Part shown: piece after piece, positions 32,421 through 35,831 of the stretch | Numbering within the stretch: position 1 is the first letter of the stretch | Layout: each line of letters opens with the position of its first letter | Assembly (NCBI GenBank): GCA_011064865.1 | Contig: JAAKFX010000002.1 | Coordinates: forward strand, 1 to 35,831 | Direction: 5' to 3' | Length of the DNA stretch: 35,831 bases | Origin: Candidatus Anoxychlamydiales bacterium | GTDB lineage: Bacteria > Chlamydiota > Chlamydiia > Chlamydiales > SM23-39 | Program-made: the position numbers and the translations under genes | The notes under the pieces: generated by a model | Told to the model about the DNA's origin: nothing | The model's input: the letters and a program-made list of their open reading frames with translations, nothing else | The model's database searches: none

Positions 32421-32778
32421 ATGGCTGCTTCATCTAGTAAAGTCATCTCAAATGATGACATTTTTAAGCTTCAAAAAAAAGCCATGGATATTTTAAGTCC
32501 CACGGCAAATAAACATGGATTAGCTCTAATATCAACTCTTTGTTTTTTATCGCTAGGACTTATAAGCTCTATGTTTGCAATGCCTATAATTTTAACAAGT
32601 TCAACTTTTTGTTTTTAGTGCTATATCTGGCATTGGGGCTGTTAAATATCACATAATGATACACAATCAACTAAACCAAATTATAACAGAGAAAAACACT
32701 AAAAACATTAAAAATTGGGATATAAAACTTATAAATAACTATGGATATTTTATCCCTGAATTCATCTACACAGCATAA
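32421..32778 (+). pseudogene. Inc-like gene interrupted by a +1 frame change in a T tract
   Basis: The frame from ATG 32421 (AAGGAAA upstream) codes for 65 residues including a hydrophobic helix (about 35-58) and stops at TAG (32616-32618). From there the +1 frame runs open to TAA at 32776-32778, continuing FSAISGIGAVKYHIMIHN and ending PEFIYTA. Merged, this gives a protein of about 118 residues with two adjacent helices, the Inc pattern. The break falls in TTTTTGTTTTTAG (around 32607-32618), a T-rich tract prone to slippage, and equals one surplus base. It could be a real pseudogene, phase-variable switching, or an assembly error. It is third in a cluster of small membrane-protein genes. Confidence 0.6.
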
Positions 32779-32789
32779 ATTCTAAAATA

Positions 32790-33635
32790 TTATAATATAA
32801 AATCTTCAGGTAGCTCAGATTCTATTACAATATTCTCATTAGTCTCTGGATGAGTAAATTCTATTTGAGATGAATGTAGCTGCAGTCTAGAGACCTGATC
32901 TTTACAATAAAAGCTCTTTGCATATAGATAATCCCCTAAAATTGGATGGGATATCTGTTTCATATGAGCTCTCAGTTGATGCGTTCTGCCTGTTATGGGA
33001 TTTAGTTCAACAAAGGTTTTATCTTTGTATTTTTCAATGACTTTTAGATATGTTAGGGCATATTTGCCATTAGAAGATGAACCGTAAATACTTTGTCCTT
33101 GAAAAGATTTTATCTTTTGTAAATAGTTTTCAATTTTTTTTGTTTTTTCTTTAATTTGACCATCTACTAAAGCTAAATATGTTTTTATTATTTTTTTCTC
33201 TTTAAAAAGACAAATCATCTTTTCTTTAAATTTTTGGGTTTTCGCTATTAATAAAACTCCTGTTGTATCTTTATCGAGTCTATGAAGTAGAGTATATTTT
33301 TTTGAAAAAAACAGATGGATATTTTTATCATCTGAGACAAAATTAGAGGGTTTATCGATGCAAAGCAAAAATTCATCTTCATATAAGATTTTTAAAGAGG
33401 TTATTTTTTTTTGCTCTACAAAATCTATAAAGGCTCTATTTAGTTTTATCTCGGATCCCTCTTTTAATAAAATGGATGAAAATCTTTCGATTTTGTTATT
33501 AACTAAACACTGACCTTTTTCTAAAGCATTTTTAATTTGACGGTTCGATGCATGTGTTTTTGCTTTTAAAAAAGTTAATAGCTTTTTTTTAGCATCATTT
33601 TTTGAGATTTTCCAAATGTAGAATTGTTTTTCCAT
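32790..33635 (-). CDS. RluA/RluD-family 23S rRNA pseudouridine synthase
   Basis: This 281-residue protein has an N-terminal S4-like RNA-binding segment (about 10-65, with KNALEKGQCLVNNK) and the RluA-type catalytic domain. The catalytic Asp is in LLHRLDKDTTGVLLIAK (D121). The GRTHQLRAHM motif and HPILGDYLY downstream are diagnostic of the family. It isomerises uridine to pseudouridine in rRNA (or tRNA); which target positions cannot be told from this sequence. Length fits. A weak ribosome binding site precedes the ATG. It lies downstream of pepA, from which a terminator separates it. Confidence 0.92.
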   Translation of the reverse strand: MEKQFYIWKISKNDAKKKLLTFLKAKTHASNRQIKNALEKGQCLVNNKIERFSSILLKEGSEIKLNRAFIDFVEQKKITSLKILYEDEFLLCIDKPSNFVSDDKNIHLFFSKKYTLLHRLDKDTTGVLLIAKTQKFKEKMICLFKEKKIIKTYLALVDGQIKEKTKKIENYLQKIKSFQGQSIYGSSSNGKYALTYLKVIEKYKDKTFVELNPITGRTHQLRAHMKQISHPILGDYLYAKSFYCKDQVSRLQLHSSQIEFTHPETNENIVIESELPEDFIL

Positions 33636-33661
33636 AAATTTTTAAAAAGTCACTTAATGAT

Positions 33662-33687
33662 AAAAAAGCTACCTTTGGGTAGCTTTT
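33662..33687 (-). terminator. Terminator of pepA
   Basis: AAAAGCTACC (33664-33673) and GGTAGCTTTT (33678-33687) form a 10-bp stem with a TTTG loop. On the minus strand the second arm ends in six T. The hairpin begins at the pepA stop codon. Confidence 0.8.
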
Positions 33688-35176
33688 ACGCTGGTTTTAT
33701 AGATAAGTTCTCAAAAAAGTATGTTAAAAGCCTTACGCCGACTCCAGTTGCGTGAGTCGGATGAAGACCTTTGGGTTTAGATAAAAAACAAGGGCCTCCA
33801 ATATCTATATGCGCCCAATCAACTTTCTCTACAAACTCTTCTAAAAATAGCGCTGCAGTAATAGCTCCAGCTTCTCTAGCATTTCCTATATTTTTAAGAT
33901 CAGCAATATCTGATTTTAACTGTTTTTTATAATCTTTATATAAAGGCAGTCTCCAAAGATGATCCCCTGTTTTATTAGAAGCAGCTATTAGATCTTTAGC
34001 TAATTTTTCATTGTTTGAAAAAAGGCCTGCAACATCTTCACCGAGAGCTACAACACAAGCTCCAGTTAAGCTTGCTATATCAATAATTCTATTAGGTTTT
34101 AATTTTTCTACAGCATAAGAGAGTGCATCTGCTAAAATAAGTCTGCCTTCAGCATCTGTATTTTTCACCTCTACACTTTTATTTCCCAGACCAACATATA
34201 CATCGCCTGGTTTATAGCTTTTAGAACCAATAGAATTTTCAGTAGCTGGCACTAAAGCTGTAACATTAACTTTTAGATTTAAATTTGCAATTGTGTACAT
34301 AGTGCCTAAAATAGCCGCGCCACCCGACATATCTGATTTCATAGTATCCATTCCAGTTGATGGTTTTAAGCTAAGTCCTCCGGAATCATAAGTTATACCT
34401 TTACCTATGATTACTGAATGATCTTCAGAATCTAGATCTCCATGATAGTGAACAATAATAAAGGCAGGATCTTTATCAGAGCCTTTGTTCACTGCTAGTA
34501 AAAGTCCCATTTTTTCTTGTTCTATTTTTTTCTTATCAAAAATGATAACTTTTACTTTTTTTGAAATCTTTTCAAAACTCTTAGCAATTTTTGCTAAGTT
34601 TTGAGGGGTTTCATCATCAGCGTTATTATTAACTAAGTCTCTCGTTAAATTAACGCCATCTGCGATAATTTTTCCCTTATGAACTAATGCAAGCTCTTTT
34701 TTCTCAACTCCAATTAAACATGCAGATTTTAGATAAGACGCAACTTCATTTTTAGTTGAGTGTTTAAACTTATCAAAACCGTAGTTTGTTAAAAATAGAG
34801 CCTCTGCAATTCCTTTAAGTAGATCTTCTTTAGAGATATTTAATTTTTCAGGAACTATGATATTTACGGTTTTAGCTTTTCTTTTTTTCAAAAAAGCTAC
34901 AACTTCTGAATAAATCAAACTTATATGAAATTCATCTATCTTATCGGGTTTTCCAAGTCCTAATAAGATGACTCTTTTCTCTTTTGCTCCATAAACAACA
35001 GATATTTGAGACTCTTTACCCTCAAAATCCTTACTTTGAATCGGACCTTTTATAATATTTGAAAATTTACCAATAGCGCAAAGCGGTTTTGGTTTTTTTT
35101 TCTCTTCTATAAAAGGTATGATTAAATAATCAGCAATTTTTCTTTGATTTTGATTTTGTGCAGCTGTAATTTTCAT
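33686..35176 (-). CDS. pepA: Leucyl aminopeptidase PepA (M17 family)
   Basis: This 496-residue protein has an N-terminal alpha/beta domain and a C-terminal M17 catalytic domain. Metal ligands and active-site residues are visible in IGKGITYDSGGLSLKP (about 260-275), TMKSDMSGGAA, and NTDAEGRLILADAL (about 338-351, the M17 signature). It is a hexameric dizinc aminopeptidase that releases N-terminal amino acids; PepA can also bind DNA and regulate genes in E. coli. AAGGA lies 6 nt upstream. It follows ssb by about 30 nt, the order ssb-pepA being conserved in C. trachomatis (CT044/CT045). Confidence 0.96.
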   Translation of the reverse strand: MKITAAQNQNQRKIADYLIIPFIEEKKKPKPLCAIGKFSNIIKGPIQSKDFEGKESQISVVYGAKEKRVILLGLGKPDKIDEFHISLIYSEVVAFLKKRKAKTVNIIVPEKLNISKEDLLKGIAEALFLTNYGFDKFKHSTKNEVASYLKSACLIGVEKKELALVHKGKIIADGVNLTRDLVNNNADDETPQNLAKIAKSFEKISKKVKVIIFDKKKIEQEKMGLLLAVNKGSDKDPAFIIVHYHGDLDSEDHSVIIGKGITYDSGGLSLKPSTGMDTMKSDMSGGAAILGTMYTIANLNLKVNVTALVPATENSIGSKSYKPGDVYVGLGNKSVEVKNTDAEGRLILADALSYAVEKLKPNRIIDIASLTGACVVALGEDVAGLFSNNEKLAKDLIAASNKTGDHLWRLPLYKDYKKQLKSDIADLKNIGNAREAGAITAALFLEEFVEKVDWAHIDIGGPCFLSKPKGLHPTHATGVGVRLLTYFFENLSIKPA

Positions 35177-35205
35177 AGTTGTCCTTATAATTTTTTTTAA
35201 ATTAA

Positions 35206-35676
35206 TTAAAATGGAATTTCATCATCTGAAAATTCTTCTTTTTTCTCGCCAGAACTTGGTTTCTCACCTGCATCATAACTTGCATACTCTTGTTGAGTAA
35301 CATTTGCGCTATTAGTGCTTTGAGGTTTTTCAATTGATGCAGCTGGGCTTTCAGATTTATCAGATCTTCCAAAAGGACTAAACATAATGTTAGAAGCTGT
35401 GATGTTCATAGATATTTGTGGTTTTCCATCGCGATCAGTAAATATTTCAGGTTTTGCTAAATCTCCAACAATAATTACAGCGCTACCTTTTTTCAAAAAT
35501 GAGACCATTTTATCAAAATGCTCTCCCCAAATAGTTACTCTATACCAAACAGTTTCATCTTTCCCACTTTTTCTAACATTTGTAGCAACTCTAAGAGTTG
35601 TAACTTTTTGTCCGTTTGAAGTAAACCTAACTTCTGGATCTACTCCTAAACGTCCTGCAATTGTAATAATATTCAT
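35206..35676 (-). CDS. ssb: Single-stranded DNA-binding protein
   Basis: This 156-residue protein has a standard OB-fold (about 1-105), with TIAGRLGVDPEVRFTSNGQKV and TVWYRVTIWGE, a flexible Ser/Glu/Gln-rich linker, and the acidic tip DDEIPF that recruits replication and repair proteins. It binds ssDNA as a tetramer. A strong ribosome binding site (AAGGAGAAA) supports the start. It lies between lgt (upstream, same strand) and pepA. Confidence 0.96.
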   Translation of the reverse strand: MNIITIAGRLGVDPEVRFTSNGQKVTTLRVATNVRKSGKDETVWYRVTIWGEHFDKMVSFLKKGSAVIIVGDLAKPEIFTDRDGKPQISMNITASNIMFSPFGRSDKSESPAASIEKPQSTNSANVTQQEYASYDAGEKPSSGEKKEEFSDDEIPF

Positions 35677-35719
35677 TAAATTTCTCCTTTCTTAATATAA
35701 ATTTATTTTACTTCATCAT

Positions 35720-35831
35720 TTAGAAGTTTTTCAAGAAAAAGCTTTTTACTTTATCCCAAAACAGAAAAAATATTCCTAAAATTATAAAAGGAATACTAAG
35801 ATATTGTCCCATTAAAAAAAAGGTATCAGTC
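35720..35831 (-). CDS. lgt: Prolipoprotein diacylglyceryl transferase, C-terminal fragment
   Basis: The reverse strand is open from the window edge to TAA at 35720-35722, giving the last 36 residues. They include FLMGQYLSIPFIILGIFFLF and a basic tail. GQ.LSIP.I..G in the last membrane helix is the recognisable C terminus of Lgt, which transfers diacylglycerol to the Cys of lipoproteins such as those in this window. The family motif HGG lies outside the window. Stops just before ssb. Only a fragment is visible, so the assignment is good but not certain. Confidence 0.75.
   Translation of the reverse strand, partial: TDTFFLMGQYLSIPFIILGIFFLFWDKVKSFFLKNF

Noticed and set aside
35387..35695. Plus-strand frame of 102 codons opposite ssb
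   Set aside because: Shadow of the well-supported ssb gene; its composition mirrors the antisense of OB-fold codons and no ribosome binding site is present.

Overview
This window looks like a chromosomal segment of a member of the Chlamydiota outside the classic Chlamydiaceae. It is strongly A+T-rich. It carries genes that are otherwise chlamydial, above all a CesT-type type III secretion chaperone closely resembling Slc1 (CT043) beside glgX, a DnaA paralog directly behind yidC, and several small two-helix proteins with the bilobed hydrophobic profile of inclusion membrane (Inc) proteins. Gene content recalls two C. trachomatis neighbourhoods that are separate there, as I remember them: about CT039-CT045 (dcd, ruvB, SpoIID-like, glgX, slc1, ssb, pepA) and about CT250-CT259 (dnaA paralog, yidC, lgt, CAAX protease, PP2C phosphatase, NifS, CBS proteins). 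Genus assignment is not possible from this sequence alone.

Layout. 1-3735: partial mgtE (-), a 63-aa bacterial histone (+), menA (+), and convergent brnQ (-). brnQ is preceded by a 24-codon leader peptide and a terminator/antiterminator that together look like a transcription attenuator. 3736-6507: three tandem paralogous Inc-like genes with repeated promoters and a nearly identical 84-nt 3' element, followed by two terminator-like hairpins. 6508-11870: TPR protein, yidC and a DnaA paralog (overlapping yidC by 4 nt), ending in a bidirectional terminator. 11871-14830: slc1 (-), a frameshifted small membrane-protein gene, and glgX (+). 14891-18245: tight operon of lipoprotein, CAAX protease, PP2C phosphatase and cysteine desulfurase. 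18272-19528: protein with a caspase-like His/Cys dyad (-), a candidate effector. 19725-23194 (-): two CNNM/CorC-like CBS transporters (the upstream one interrupted by a stop codon), a DivIC-like protein and dcd. 23309-25500 (+): ruvB and spoIID-like. 25547-25653: SRP RNA overlapping the 3' end of mazG (-). 26426-29947: 1173-aa membrane/coiled-coil protein with a 48-bp tandem duplication, behind a strong promoter with an inverted repeat. 29996-31301 (-): 44-aa lipoprotein and heptosyltransferase. 31421-32778 (+): cluster of three Inc-like genes, the last frameshifted. 32790-35831 (-): RluA-family pseudouridine synthase, pepA, ssb and the 3' end of lgt.

Together the window joins housekeeping (replication initiation, recombination, nucleotide hygiene, membrane insertion, lipoprotein lipidation, quinone and LPS core synthesis, Fe-S sulfur supply) with a host-interaction layer (Slc1 chaperone, Inc-like families, large coiled-coil protein, caspase-like protein). 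Three genes are broken by a stop or +1 frame change, which means either active decay of accessory genes or assembly errors. No tRNA, rRNA, CRISPR array, insertion sequence or phage gene was recognised.
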